64,000 bases of DNA. It comes from Alistipes sp. GTDB taxonomy: Bacteria > Bacteroidota > Bacteroidia > Bacteroidales > Rikenellaceae. Both the position numbers and the translations under genes were made by a program. This document shows, piece after piece, positions 1 through 8,773 of the stretch. Location of the stretch: positions 1 through 64,000 of the forward strand of contig JAHHQL010000007.1 of NCBI GenBank assembly GCA_020026415.1. The letters run 5' to 3'. The notes below the pieces were generated by a model that was not told where the DNA came from, made no database searches, and saw nothing but the letters and a program-made list of their open reading frames with translations. Each line of letters begins with the position of its first letter. Positions within the stretch are counted from its first letter, which is position 1.

Positions 1-76
1 TAACAGACCCATTGGCAGAGTTAAATATGCGCTGATTTAATTCCGCCGACGGGTAGCATTAACATCCGCACGAGCC

Positions 77-1186
77 ATGGAAACAAGAACTGCACAACTG
101 CTTAAAATCGCATCCAAATTCCTGCTCGCATCCCCTGCGACCGCAGTAGAATCTCCGGGTGAAGGCTTCATCAACGACACATACATCCTTCACACTGCCG
201 ATGCCGATACGGATTACATCCTCCAACGCAAAAACCGCAACATTTTCCCCGACGTTCCCCGCATGATGGAGAATATTCGGCTGGTGACGGATCATATCCG
301 CCGCAAAGTCATCGAACGGGGTGGTGATCCCATGCGCGAGGTGCTGACCCTGATCCCGACCCGCGACGGAGAACTTTACCACAAGGACGAGGAGGGAGAA
401 TATTGGGTTGTAACCCTGTTTATTCCCCGCACAGTCACCTATTCGCAAGCCGACTCCGAAGACTTGGCTCGTAAGGGCGGTAAGGGAATCGGCAAATTCC
501 AGTCCGAACTGGACGATTTCTGCCGGCCGTTGTCCGAGACGATCAAAGGATTTCACAACATGCGCCACCGTCTCATGCAATGGGACGAGGCGATTGCAGC
601 GGATCGCGCAGGTCGTTGCGCCTCGCTCGCCACAGAGATCGGTTGGATCAATGCCCGTCGCGACGAGATGCTCCACTTCTGGGAATTGGTCGAAACGGGG
701 ACACTTCCCCTGCGTGTTACACATAACGACACGAAAATCAGCAATATATTGTTCGATAGTGACACCAACGACGTGTTGTGCACCATCGACCTCGATACGG
801 TGATGAACTCCACCTCGCTCAACGACTTCGGCGATGCCATCCGCTCCTACGCCAATACGGGTGCGGAAGACGATCCCGATTTGGAGCGTGTCGGTTTGTC
901 GCTCGGCATGTTCCGCGCCTACACCGAAGGCTATCTTTCGCAGCGCGCCCGTCAGTTGTGCCCCGCCGAAATCGACAACCTCGCACTTTCGGCTCGTTAC
1001 ATCACCTTCGAACAGGTACTCCGTTTCCTGATGGACTACATCGACGGCGATCGTTACTACAAGATCAAATACCCCGGACACAACCTCGTCCGTACCCATG
1101 CCCAATACCGCCTGTTAGAGAGTATGGAGGAGCAATACGGACAAATGGACGCTCTGGTACATCAGATTTTTGAAAAATACCGCTAA
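77..1186 (+). CDS. APH-family sugar kinase, NahK-like
   Basis: 369-residue protein of the aminoglycoside phosphotransferase/choline kinase fold. The catalytic loop HNDTKISN lies near residue 216 (catalytic Asp followed by a metal-binding Asn), and the second metal-binding motif, IDLDTVM, is about 20 residues later. The family includes N-acetylhexosamine 1-kinases, which make GlcNAc-1-P or GalNAc-1-P in the cytoplasm. The two downstream NagB-type genes make an amino-sugar substrate more likely than an antibiotic, but this is inferred from context. It is the first gene of a plus-strand cluster, and the next start codon lies 4 bases after its stop. The start is the ATG giving METRTAQ; no promoter is visible in the 76 bases before it. 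No signal peptide. Confidence 0.8.
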   Translation: METRTAQLLKIASKFLLASPATAVESPGEGFINDTYILHTADADTDYILQRKNRNIFPDVPRMMENIRLVTDHIRRKVIERGGDPMREVLTLIPTRDGELYHKDEEGEYWVVTLFIPRTVTYSQADSEDLARKGGKGIGKFQSELDDFCRPLSETIKGFHNMRHRLMQWDEAIAADRAGRCASLATEIGWINARRDEMLHFWELVETGTLPLRVTHNDTKISNILFDSDTNDVLCTIDLDTVMNSTSLNDFGDAIRSYANTGAEDDPDLERVGLSLGMFRAYTEGYLSQRARQLCPAEIDNLALSARYITFEQVLRFLMDYIDGDRYYKIKYPGHNLVRTHAQYRLLESMEEQYGQMDALVHQIFEKYR

Positions 1187-1190
1187 AACT

Positions 1191-1814
1191 ATGATCATCC
1201 GCAAAATAGACCCCGCACGTATCGACGAGGAACTCCGCCCGATCGAAGCCCTGCCGATCAGATGTTGCAATTGGGAAAAGGACTTCCCCTACAAGCCCGA
1301 AGTACGCTTCAAATTGGCGCATACGGGCGAACGACTCATCGTATGGTTCGAAGTCAGCGAACAATACACCATGGCCCGTGTCGAGAAAGACAACGGCGAA
1401 GTCTGGACAGATTCGTGCGTCGAGACCTTCATCGCACTGGATGACAAAGGGTACTATAATTTTGAAGCCACCTGCATCGGCAAGTTGCTTCTGGCCTACC
1501 GCATCGAACGCGAAGTCGGCATCGAGCATGCCCCTCAGGAGTTGCTCGACACGATCCGCCGTATTCCGTCGCTCGAAAAAGTCAATTTCGAGGAACGCGT
1601 CGGCGACAATCACTGGACGCTGCGTCTGGAGATTCCCGCAACGGCTCTGTTCCGGCACAATCTGAAATCGTGGGACGGAGTTCGCGCCCGCATGAATCTT
1701 TATAAGTGCGGCGACAAACTCTCCCACCCCCATTTTCTTTCGTGGCAACCCATCACATGGTCGAAACCCGATTTTCACCGTCCCGAATTTTTCCACGAGG
1801 TACAATTTGAATAG
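1191..1814 (+). CDS. Carbohydrate-binding family 9-like protein
   Basis: 207 residues from the ATG giving MIIRKIDP. A TTG 21 bases upstream would overlap the kinase gene and is less likely. The overall pattern (WxVSEQYTMARVEKDNGEVWTDSC in shortened form, then a Phe/Tyr-rich region and a C-terminal WQPITW-x-KPDFHRPEFF) resembles the CBM9-like proteins common in Bacteroidota. There is no signal peptide, so it is probably cytoplasmic, unlike secreted CBM9 modules. It sits tightly between the sugar kinase and the NagB-LmbE fusion, so it is probably co-transcribed with amino-sugar genes. Its biochemical role is unknown. Confidence 0.7.
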   Translation: MIIRKIDPARIDEELRPIEALPIRCCNWEKDFPYKPEVRFKLAHTGERLIVWFEVSEQYTMARVEKDNGEVWTDSCVETFIALDDKGYYNFEATCIGKLLLAYRIEREVGIEHAPQELLDTIRRIPSLEKVNFEERVGDNHWTLRLEIPATALFRHNLKSWDGVRARMNLYKCGDKLSHPHFLSWQPITWSKPDFHRPEFFHEVQFE

Positions 1815-1855
1815 AAACACAATACACAATAAATCAATCAAAACAGCATAACGTC

Positions 1856-3805
1856 ATGAATAACAAGTATTCATTACCCAAAGATGGCGGTCTGATCACG
1901 AATGCCGTGCCCAGAGACATTACCCACCGCTATGAAAAAATTATGACCAGCGTATTCCCAAGTGAATATAATGGCGTGAATTATGTGGCCGACATGATTG
2001 TCAAGGCAATCAAGATCCACAACGAAAATCACCTGTCGAATGCCGTATATGACGAAAACCAGCCTTTCATTCTGGGTCTCACGACGGGTAACACCCCCAT
2101 CGGACTCTACTTGGAACTGGTACGCCGTCACAAGGCGGGAGAAGTCTCTTTTAAAAACGTAGCCGTATATTCGCTTGACGAGTTCTACCCCATCAAGGCC
2201 AGCGAACAGCAAAGCCGCAACTTCCGCATCCACGAGGAGTTCATCAACCACATTGACATCCTGCCCGAAAATGTTCACTTGTTGGACGGTACAATCCCCG
2301 CCGACAAGATCACCGACTACTGCACATCGTACAACAACGCCACGCGTAAGATCGACCTGATGATCATTGGCGTGGGTGAGGACGGTCAGATCGGTTTCAA
2401 CGAACCGGGATCGTATCCCAAATCGAGAACCCGTCTCGTTCAGCTGACCCACAACACCCGCAAGGTACAGGCCGACGCATTCTTCGGTTTGGAGAACACT
2501 CCGAAAATGGCCATCACGATGGGTATCGGCAACATCATGCAGGCCGACAAAATCGTGCTGATGGCATGGGGCGAAAACAAAGCCAATGTCATCCAGAAGG
2601 TCGTAGAGGGAGAGGTCAATAAGATGATCCCCGCATCGTACCTTCAGGGACACGCAAACATCGAGGTCGTAATTGACGAGAATGCCGCCCAGTTGCTCAC
2701 CCGCGAGCAGACCCCGTGGCTGATCGGTCCCTGCCGGTGGACTCCGAAATTCATCCGCAAGGCTGTCGTATGGCTCTGCGGCGTGGTTAAGAAGCCCATT
2801 CTGAAACTGACCTATAAGGATTACATCGAAAATTCGCTGGGCGAACTGCTCGAACAAGGCACCTCCTACGACCAGATCAACATCAAGGTATTCAACGACT
2901 TGCAGCACACCATCACCGGATGGCCGGGAGGCAAACCCAACGCCGACGATTCGACGCGTCCCGTCCCCTCGACTCCCGCACAAAAACGAGTGCTGATCTT
3001 CTCGCCGCATCCCGACGACGATGTGATCTCGATGGGCGGTACATTCATCCGTCTGGTACAACAGGGTCACGATGTACACGTCGCTTACGAGACTTCGGGT
3101 AACGTGGCCGTTCACGATGATGTCGTCCTTCAGAATATCGACACCGCACGCGAACTCGGTTTCGGCAACCGCTTCCATGAAGTCGAAAAGATCATCGCTT
3201 CGAAGAAGAAAGGTCAGCCCGAACCCCGCGCCCTGCTCGATTTGAAAGGTTCGATCCGTCGTGCCGAGGCACGTGCCGCCGTACGTTCGTTCGGCCTGAA
3301 TCCCGACACCAACGCTCACTTCCTGAACCTGCCGTTCTACGAGACGGGCGGCATCAAGAAAGGTCAGCTTACCGAAAAAGACATCAACATCATCGTAGAG
3401 TTGCTGCGCGAGGTAAAACCGCATCAGATCTATGCTGCCGGCGACTTGGCCGATCCTCACGGAACACACCGCACCGCCATGGAGGCCGTTTTGGGTGCTC
3501 TGGAGGTTGTCAAGGACGATGAGTGGCTCAAGGAATGCCACCTGTGGCTGTACCGCGGCGCATGGATGGAGTGGGATCTCGGCATGGTCGATATGGCTGT
3601 ACCCCTGTCGCCCGACGAGTTGATCATGAAACGACACGCCATCTACCGTCACCTCTCGCAGAAGGACATCATGCCCTTCCCCGGAAGCGACCCGCGCGAA
3701 TTTTGGCAGCGTGCCGAGGAACGTACCCAGAACACGGCTCGTCTGTACGACCAGTTGGGTATGGCCGAATATCAGGCAATCGAAGTATTTGTAAGAATGT
3801 TCTAA
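1856..3805 (+). CDS. NagB-like/LmbE (PIG-L) deacetylase fusion protein
   Basis: 649-residue two-domain protein. Residues 50-310 are a glucosamine-6-phosphate isomerase/deaminase domain: phosphate loop TTGNTP, DEF with Asp108 and GVGEDGQIGFNEP at 172-184. Residues 375-640 are an LmbE/PIG-L zinc deacetylase domain with SPHPDDDV near 385 and a DPHGTHR motif near 540. The family pairs could join N-deacetylation of an amino sugar with deamination to a keto sugar. The position of E. coli NagB His143, the ring-opening base, is Gln178 here, while the equivalents of Asp72, Asp141 and Glu148 are kept, so the first domain may have altered activity. A canonical NagB follows 33 bases later. It is often annotated simply as nagB, but I leave the symbol blank because of the fusion and the substitution. 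Confidence 0.85.
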   Translation: MNNKYSLPKDGGLITNAVPRDITHRYEKIMTSVFPSEYNGVNYVADMIVKAIKIHNENHLSNAVYDENQPFILGLTTGNTPIGLYLELVRRHKAGEVSFKNVAVYSLDEFYPIKASEQQSRNFRIHEEFINHIDILPENVHLLDGTIPADKITDYCTSYNNATRKIDLMIIGVGEDGQIGFNEPGSYPKSRTRLVQLTHNTRKVQADAFFGLENTPKMAITMGIGNIMQADKIVLMAWGENKANVIQKVVEGEVNKMIPASYLQGHANIEVVIDENAAQLLTREQTPWLIGPCRWTPKFIRKAVVWLCGVVKKPILKLTYKDYIENSLGELLEQGTSYDQINIKVFNDLQHTITGWPGGKPNADDSTRPVPSTPAQKRVLIFSPHPDDDVISMGGTFIRLVQQGHDVHVAYETSGNVAVHDDVVLQNIDTARELGFGNRFHEVEKIIASKKKGQPEPRALLDLKGSIRRAEARAAVRSFGLNPDTNAHFLNLPFYETGGIKKGQLTEKDINIIVELLREVKPHQIYAAGDLADPHGTHRTAMEAVLGALEVVKDDEWLKECHLWLYRGAWMEWDLGMVDMAVPLSPDELIMKRHAIYRHLSQKDIMPFPGSDPREFWQRAEERTQNTARLYDQLGMAEYQAIEVFVRMF

Positions 3806-3838
3806 CCGAAGTGTTAAACCCATAAAAAGAGATTTATT

Positions 3839-4633
3839 ATGCGACTCATTATCGAAGATACATCAAAGCAGGTGGCACAATGGGCTGCCAACTACATCAT
3901 TCAGCAGATCAAGGCTAAGGCTGCAATCACCAAATCGCCGTTTGTATTGGGTCTGCCGACCGGTTCCACCCCGCTGGAGACCTATAAGGAACTGATCCGC
4001 CGTCACAAGGCAGGTGAGATTTCGTTCCAGAATGTCATCACGTTCAATATGGACGAATACGTCGGTCTTCCAGAGGAGCACCCTGAGAGTTACCACTCGT
4101 TCATGTGGAACAACTTCTTCCAACACATCGACATCAAGCCCGAAAACGTACACATCTTGAACGGCAATGCCGGGGATATTGTCAAGGAGTGCGCCGATTA
4201 CGAGGCAGCCATTCTCGAAGCAGGCGGCATCGACCTGTTCATGGGCGGTGTCGGCGAGGACGGTCACATCGCATTCAACGAACCGTTCTCTTCGCTCAAC
4301 TCGCGCACCCGTATGAAAACTCTGACGACCGATACCATCCAAGTCAATGCCCGTTTCTTCGGAGGCGATACCACGCTGGTTCCGAAGACGGCTCTGACAG
4401 TCGGTGTAGGCACGGTTCTTTCATCGAAAAAGGTGATGATCCTTGCCACGGGTCACAAGAAAGCCCGCGCCGTACACGAAGGTGTCGAAGGTTCGTACAA
4501 CCACCAGTGGACGATCACCGCACTTCAGGTTCATCCCAACGGAATCCTCGTTTGTGATGATCCCGCCGCCGAAGAACTGAAAGTCAGCACCTATCGTTAC
4601 TTCAAGGATATCGAGCGCAACAACCTCATCTAA
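3839..4633 (+). CDS. nagB: Glucosamine-6-phosphate deaminase
   Basis: 264 residues, the usual length for NagB. It converts glucosamine-6-phosphate to fructose-6-phosphate and ammonia in the cytoplasm, the last step of amino-sugar catabolism. All key residues are at the same numbers as in E. coli NagB: Asp72 in NMDEYVGL, then Asp141, His143 and Glu148 in GVGEDGHIAFNEP. The phosphate loop LPTGSTPL is at 39-46. It is the last gene of the plus-strand amino-sugar cluster and is followed 18 bases later by a strong terminator. It probably supplies the standard deaminase activity, leaving the upstream fusion free for another role. Confidence 0.96.
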   Translation: MRLIIEDTSKQVAQWAANYIIQQIKAKAAITKSPFVLGLPTGSTPLETYKELIRRHKAGEISFQNVITFNMDEYVGLPEEHPESYHSFMWNNFFQHIDIKPENVHILNGNAGDIVKECADYEAAILEAGGIDLFMGGVGEDGHIAFNEPFSSLNSRTRMKTLTTDTIQVNARFFGGDTTLVPKTALTVGVGTVLSSKKVMILATGHKKARAVHEGVEGSYNHQWTITALQVHPNGILVCDDPAAEELKVSTYRYFKDIERNNLI

Positions 4634-4651
4634 AAGTTGTTGTTCACGTAC

Positions 4652-4685
4652 AAAAATCCACGACCGTAAAGGCCGTGGATTTTTT
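4652..4685 (+). terminator. Rho-independent terminator after nagB
   Basis: An 11-bp stem, AAAAATCCACG paired with CGTGGATTTTT, has a loop of about 11 bases and ends in a T-run. It closes the amino-sugar cluster. Confidence 0.85.
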
Positions 4686-4739
4686 GTTCGAGGAGTTCTT
4701 CAGGTTATACCCTATTCTTCCTTAATATAGAGCAAAATA

Positions 4740-4771
4740 AGAGCCGCATCCAGACAAAGGATGCAGCTCTT
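4740..4771 (-). terminator. Terminator of lpdA
   Basis: The stem AGAGCnGCATCC pairs with GGATGCnGCTCT around the loop AGACAAA, with one internal mismatch. Read on the minus strand it ends in CTTATTTTGC, just past the lpdA stop codon. Confidence 0.7.
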
Positions 4772-4789
4772 TAAAAATTTCTCAATCGC

Positions 4790-6169
4790 TTAGAGATGGA
4801 TTGCGGCTCCGAGAGCGGCTTCCGAAGCCTCCATCACACCTTCATTCATCGTGGGATGAGCATGGATCGTACGGGCGATGTCATGCGCCGTGGCACCCAT
4901 CTTCTTGGCGAGGGTCAATTCGGCCAACATCTCGGTAACGCCCGCACCGATCATGTGGGCTCCCAGCAATTTGCCGTCCTCCTCCGAGAAGAGCACCTTG
5001 ATGAATCCGTCGCGATCGCCTGCCGCCGTTGCCTTGCCTGATGCGGTGAACGGGAAGCGTCCGACCTTATAGGCGATGCCGTCGGCCTGCAATTTCTGCT
5101 CCGTAGCACCCACCGAAGCAACCTCCGGTGAAGTGAATACGCACGCGGGGATCGTCGAGTAGTCCACCGGTTTGGGATTCAGACCCGCGATGGCCTCCAC
5201 GCAGCAGATACCCTCGGCCGAAGCCACATGAGCCAATGCCGGACCCGGAACGATGTCACCGATGGCATAAACGCCCTCGACATTCGTGCGGTAGAACTGA
5301 TCCACCACGACCTTTCCGCGCTCGACCTGTACGCCCAGTTCCTCAAGACCGATATTCTCGATGTTCGACTTGATGCCGACTGCCGACAACACGACTTCCG
5401 AAGTAAGTGTCTCCGCACCTTTCTTACTCTCGATATCGACCTCGCACATACCTTCGGCATTAACACGCACGGCCTTGACCGTTGTCGAGGTCATCACGCC
5501 GACACGCATCTTGCGGAAACTGCGCTCGACGGTTTTCGACACCTCTTCGTCCTCCAGCGGCATCAGATGAGGCAGATACTCCACCACCGTCACCTTGACA
5601 CCCAAAGCGGCATAGAACCATGCAAATTCGCTGCCGATCGCACCCGAACCGACCACGATGATCGACTGCGGCATGCGGGTCAGCGTCAGAGCCTGACGCG
5701 AAGAGATGACGTGCTCGCCATCAATCTTCATAAACGGCATCTCACGCGAAGAAGCACCCGTGGCAAGAATAATATGATCGGCCTCATAGTCCGTACCCTC
5801 CACATCGAGGTGATGCGGAGCGGTCAGACGGCCGAAACCCCTAATCTGGTCGATGTTGTTCTTCTTGAGCAAAAATTGCACTCCTTTCGACATGGTCTCC
5901 GCCACTCCGCGCGAACGCGCCACAATCTGCTCCAAATCGGGAGTGATCTCCCCCTCGATTTTCAGACCATATTGTGCGGCCTGTTTTGCATGCACATAGA
6001 TCTGTGCACTTTTGAGCAGGGCTTTGGTCGGGATGCAACCCCAATTGAGGCACACACCGCCTGTTTCGGCACGCTCCACAAGCGCAACCTTCTTACCCAG
6101 TTGTGCGGCACGGATGGCGGATACATATCCGCCGGGGCCGCTTCCTACCACGATGATGTCGTATTTCAT
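4790..6169 (-). CDS. lpdA: Dihydrolipoyl dehydrogenase
   Basis: 459-residue FAD-dependent disulfide oxidoreductase, the E3 subunit of 2-oxoacid dehydrogenase complexes or the L-protein of glycine cleavage. FAD-binding GSGPGGY is at 9-15. The redox disulfide is Cys40/Cys45 in GGVCLNWGC. An NAD-binding GSGAIGSEF lies near 175, and the catalytic His/Glu pair is in HPTMNE (438-443). The length is typical. No other complex subunit is nearby, so it may serve several complexes. It starts 40 bases after the C69 peptidase gene on the same strand, so read-through from that promoter is likely. Confidence 0.95.
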   Translation of the reverse strand: MKYDIIVVGSGPGGYVSAIRAAQLGKKVALVERAETGGVCLNWGCIPTKALLKSAQIYVHAKQAAQYGLKIEGEITPDLEQIVARSRGVAETMSKGVQFLLKKNNIDQIRGFGRLTAPHHLDVEGTDYEADHIILATGASSREMPFMKIDGEHVISSRQALTLTRMPQSIIVVGSGAIGSEFAWFYAALGVKVTVVEYLPHLMPLEDEEVSKTVERSFRKMRVGVMTSTTVKAVRVNAEGMCEVDIESKKGAETLTSEVVLSAVGIKSNIENIGLEELGVQVERGKVVVDQFYRTNVEGVYAIGDIVPGPALAHVASAEGICCVEAIAGLNPKPVDYSTIPACVFTSPEVASVGATEQKLQADGIAYKVGRFPFTASGKATAAGDRDGFIKVLFSEEDGKLLGAHMIGAGVTEMLAELTLAKKMGATAHDIARTIHAHPTMNEGVMEASEAALGAAIHL

Positions 6170-6209
6170 AGCGATTTATATTTTTAGTAAGGCCTTGCGG
6201 CCGTATGTA

Positions 6210-7907
6210 CTACCACGTTTTCACTTCGAGCACCTCGCCATTGTCGGCGGCTACGGCTCTCTGCCACTTCTCGTTGTAGCCGGGGAACTGAATCTTGCCC
6301 GGAACATTCACGTTGTGACCGTTGTTTACCCAGTGTGCCACGCTCGAATCCTTATCCAGATAATCCAACACGTCACCGTTCTCGCTCTTCACGTTACCGT
6401 CGATGTATTTCATCAGAAGGTAGTTGTTGAGTTTTGACCAGCGCGTGAACAGATCCTGAGCCTTGCGTACGCTGTATTTCGAGAGGAAGTTCTTACGCTC
6501 GGCACCCGTCAGTTTGGCAGCCTCGGCGTCGATCTTCTTCACCTCCTCGAAGTTCGAGTTCTCCCACAGGTCGGTCACCTTGCGGATGTCGGCCGAGATG
6601 AGGTCATAACGCATATAAGCGAAATTGGTCACGCGGTTGAACAACCAGAACATCGACGTATCCGAGTACTCCAGCATCGAACCGTTGTTCAGGCTCAGGC
6701 ACTGGGGAACTTCATTCGACGAGCAGTAGATCGGTGTCAGGCACGACGTAGCGGCATCATCGACACCGAACCAGAGAATGCCCTGATCCTTCTCCACATA
6801 GGGGCGAGCCTGCGCAACGAACCAGAAACCCGTCTGTTGGGTTGCGGTGGCACGCTCGTTCACGTATTTCTTGCCGTCCACCTCGAAGTCCATCGGACGC
6901 CAGCGGTAGGGACAGTTGTGACCGCCTGCACCGAGGTCGGTCGTCATATCCATCTTGGTACCTTCGTAGTGGTCGCGCATGCAGTCGAACACGGTCTTGG
7001 GCGAAACCTTCGTGCGGGGTTTGACCCACAACGGCATCTTATTCTTGGGGTTGTGACCCATGGCGTAATCCTCGTACCGGTCCATGCCGTCGGCTACCGT
7101 GCGGAAGAACGACCATACACGAGCCTCGCAACCACGCAATGCGCCGAAATCGGCGGGAGCATAAGCATCCGAGAAACTGAACTCCTCATCCTTACCCTCG
7201 AAATACCCCATCTTGCGGGCGAATGAAATCACGTCTTTTGCATAGAGGCAGTTTTCGGGATCGTTCAACGGGAAAGTCGTAATACGTGCCTGATTGGCAT
7301 GTGCCGACACATAGCCGTCGGGTACCCGGCGAGCCACCCATACGATACCCTTGTTCAGGTTCTTGCCCTTGCCGTTATCCTTGAAACCCTTACCGATCAA
7401 CTCCATGATCCACACCTCTTCGGTATCGGCAATCGTGAACGACTCGCCACTCGAAGCATAACCGTAGGTGTTGGCCAGATCAGCGATGATGCCGATGGCC
7501 TCGCGGGCACTCTGGGCACGCTGCAAGGTGACATAGATCAGCGAACCGTAGTCGATCAGACCCGTCTTGTCGGCCAGTTCCTTACGCCCGCCGTACGTCG
7601 TCTCGGAGATGATCACCGAATATTCGTTCATATTACCGATCGTCGAGTAGGTCTGCCCCACCTGCGGAATGTAGGTCAGAAAACGACCCGAATCCCAGTC
7701 GTAGATCGGCAGCATGGCTGTCTTGGGGAACAGTCCTGCGGGGACATGATACAGCGCGCCGTACAGGCTGTGCGAATCGGCCGCATAGGAGACCATCACC
7801 GACCCGTCGGTCGATGCACCCTTGGTCACAATAAAGTTGGTGCAGGCATTGGCCGCATTAAAAATCAGAAGTGCGGCTGCCGCGAAAAGTAAAGTTAGTT
7901 TTTTCAT
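6210..7907 (-). CDS. C69 family dipeptidase, exported
   Basis: 565-residue peptidase of the PepD/acid ceramidase-like Ntn-hydrolase family. The signal peptide ends at ANA and leaves Cys22 (CTNFIVTKGASTDGS) as the new N-terminus. In this family that Cys is the autocatalytic nucleophile, so signal cleavage and activation coincide. It probably hydrolyses short peptides in the periplasm or outside the cell, which fits a gut peptide-fermenting lifestyle (inference). The minus-strand promoter lies at 7945-7975, giving a leader of about 35 bases. lpdA follows on the same strand. Confidence 0.9.
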   Translation of the reverse strand: MKKLTLLFAAAALLIFNAANACTNFIVTKGASTDGSVMVSYAADSHSLYGALYHVPAGLFPKTAMLPIYDWDSGRFLTYIPQVGQTYSTIGNMNEYSVIISETTYGGRKELADKTGLIDYGSLIYVTLQRAQSAREAIGIIADLANTYGYASSGESFTIADTEEVWIMELIGKGFKDNGKGKNLNKGIVWVARRVPDGYVSAHANQARITTFPLNDPENCLYAKDVISFARKMGYFEGKDEEFSFSDAYAPADFGALRGCEARVWSFFRTVADGMDRYEDYAMGHNPKNKMPLWVKPRTKVSPKTVFDCMRDHYEGTKMDMTTDLGAGGHNCPYRWRPMDFEVDGKKYVNERATATQQTGFWFVAQARPYVEKDQGILWFGVDDAATSCLTPIYCSSNEVPQCLSLNNGSMLEYSDTSMFWLFNRVTNFAYMRYDLISADIRKVTDLWENSNFEEVKKIDAEAAKLTGAERKNFLSKYSVRKAQDLFTRWSKLNNYLLMKYIDGNVKSENGDVLDYLDKDSSVAHWVNNGHNVNVPGKIQFPGYNEKWQRAVAADNGEVLEVKTW

Positions 7908-7944
7908 ATATTAAAAGGTATTTACAGTCCATAAGGTCATTAGA

Positions 7945-7975
7945 CAAATATACAAAACTCCCTTCAAATCTCAAA
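7945..7975 (-). promoter_or_regulatory. Bacteroidota-type promoter of the C69 dipeptidase gene
   Basis: On the minus strand, TTTG (7975-7972), a 19-base spacer and TATATTTG (7952-7945) match the -33/-7 consensus exactly. The start codon is at 7907. Confidence 0.75.
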
Positions 7976-8045
7976 AAAACAGAATACATCTTTTTAATCC
8001 TCCGAAAAATGACTACTTTTACACGATTAAAAAACTTCAAGTACA

Positions 8046-8714
8046 ATGTCAGTAGCACATCAACTGGCATCTCTGAAATCGCGCCTTCCCCAATATGTGA
8101 CTCTGGTGGCCGTTTCGAAGATGCATCCGGCCGAAGCCGTACAGGAAGCCTACGATGCGGGACAACGCATCTTCGGAGAGAGCCGCCCGCAGGAACTCCG
8201 CGAGAAATATGATCTGTTGCCCAAGGATATAGAGTGGCACATGATCGGCCATCTGCAAACCAACAAGGTCAAATACATCGCTCCGTTCGTTCGTATGATC
8301 CATTCGGTGGACAGCGCACGAGTTCTGGAAGCCATCCAGAAGGAAGCCGCCAAATGCGACCGCGTGATCGACATTCTTTTCGAGATCCACGTTGCCCGCG
8401 AAGAGACCAAGACGGGATGGAATTATGAAGAGTTGGAGACCTATTTGAAAGAAGATCCGTTCGCCTCGATGCCCAACATCCGCGTGCGTGGAGTCATGGG
8501 CATTGCCACCAACACCGACGACGAAAAGGTCGTTCGCGGTGATTTCGAGCAACTCCGTGCGCATTTCGAAGCGTTGAAGCCCCGCTTCGGTGCCGAGTTC
8601 GACACACTGTCGATGGGCATGTCGGGCGACTATCCGCTTGCCATCGAGTGCGGCTCGAACATGGTGCGCGTCGGTTCGTATATTTTCGGTGCACGCGACT
8701 ATTCGAAGAAATAA
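8046..8714 (+). CDS. YggS-family pyridoxal phosphate homeostasis protein
   Basis: 222 residues, the normal length of the PLPBP/YggS family. This single-domain alanine-racemase-like barrel binds PLP and affects vitamin B6 and amino-acid homeostasis without a clear catalytic role. The PLP lysine is Lys25 in VAVSK. Further family motifs are FGESRPQEL, WHMIGHLQTNK, MGIATNTDD and SMGMSGDYPLAI. It is a single gene, divergent from the C69 peptidase and followed by a bidirectional terminator shared with the WYL regulator. A weak -7 box, TACTTTTA, lies at 8014-8021. Confidence 0.93.
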   Translation: MSVAHQLASLKSRLPQYVTLVAVSKMHPAEAVQEAYDAGQRIFGESRPQELREKYDLLPKDIEWHMIGHLQTNKVKYIAPFVRMIHSVDSARVLEAIQKEAAKCDRVIDILFEIHVAREETKTGWNYEELETYLKEDPFASMPNIRVRGVMGIATNTDDEKVVRGDFEQLRAHFEALKPRFGAEFDTLSMGMSGDYPLAIECGSNMVRVGSYIFGARDYSKK

Positions 8715-8733
8715 TTCGGTCGGATAAAACGAT

Positions 8734-8770
8734 AAAAAAAGCGTATCCTTTCGCAGGATACGCTTTTTTT
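8734..8770. terminator. Bidirectional terminator between yggS and the WYL regulator
   Basis: A perfect 16-bp stem has A7 on one side and T7 on the other: AAAAAAAGCGTATCCT pairs with its complement around the loop TTCGC. It serves the convergent genes on both sides. Confidence 0.92.
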
Positions 8771-8773
8771 CGT

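Noticed and set aside
77..1186. Aminoglycoside resistance gene
   Set aside because: The fold is APH-like, but the neighbours are amino-sugar genes and the kinase family includes N-acetylhexosamine kinases. Resistance cannot be supported.
1874..3823. A 649-residue minus-strand frame opposite the NagB-LmbE fusion
   Set aside because: It mirrors the codon pattern of the real gene. The plus-strand product has clear domains and catalytic motifs, while the mirror has none. The same applies to long mirror frames at 59-1105, 14387-15613, 42146-44041 and 45413-47056.
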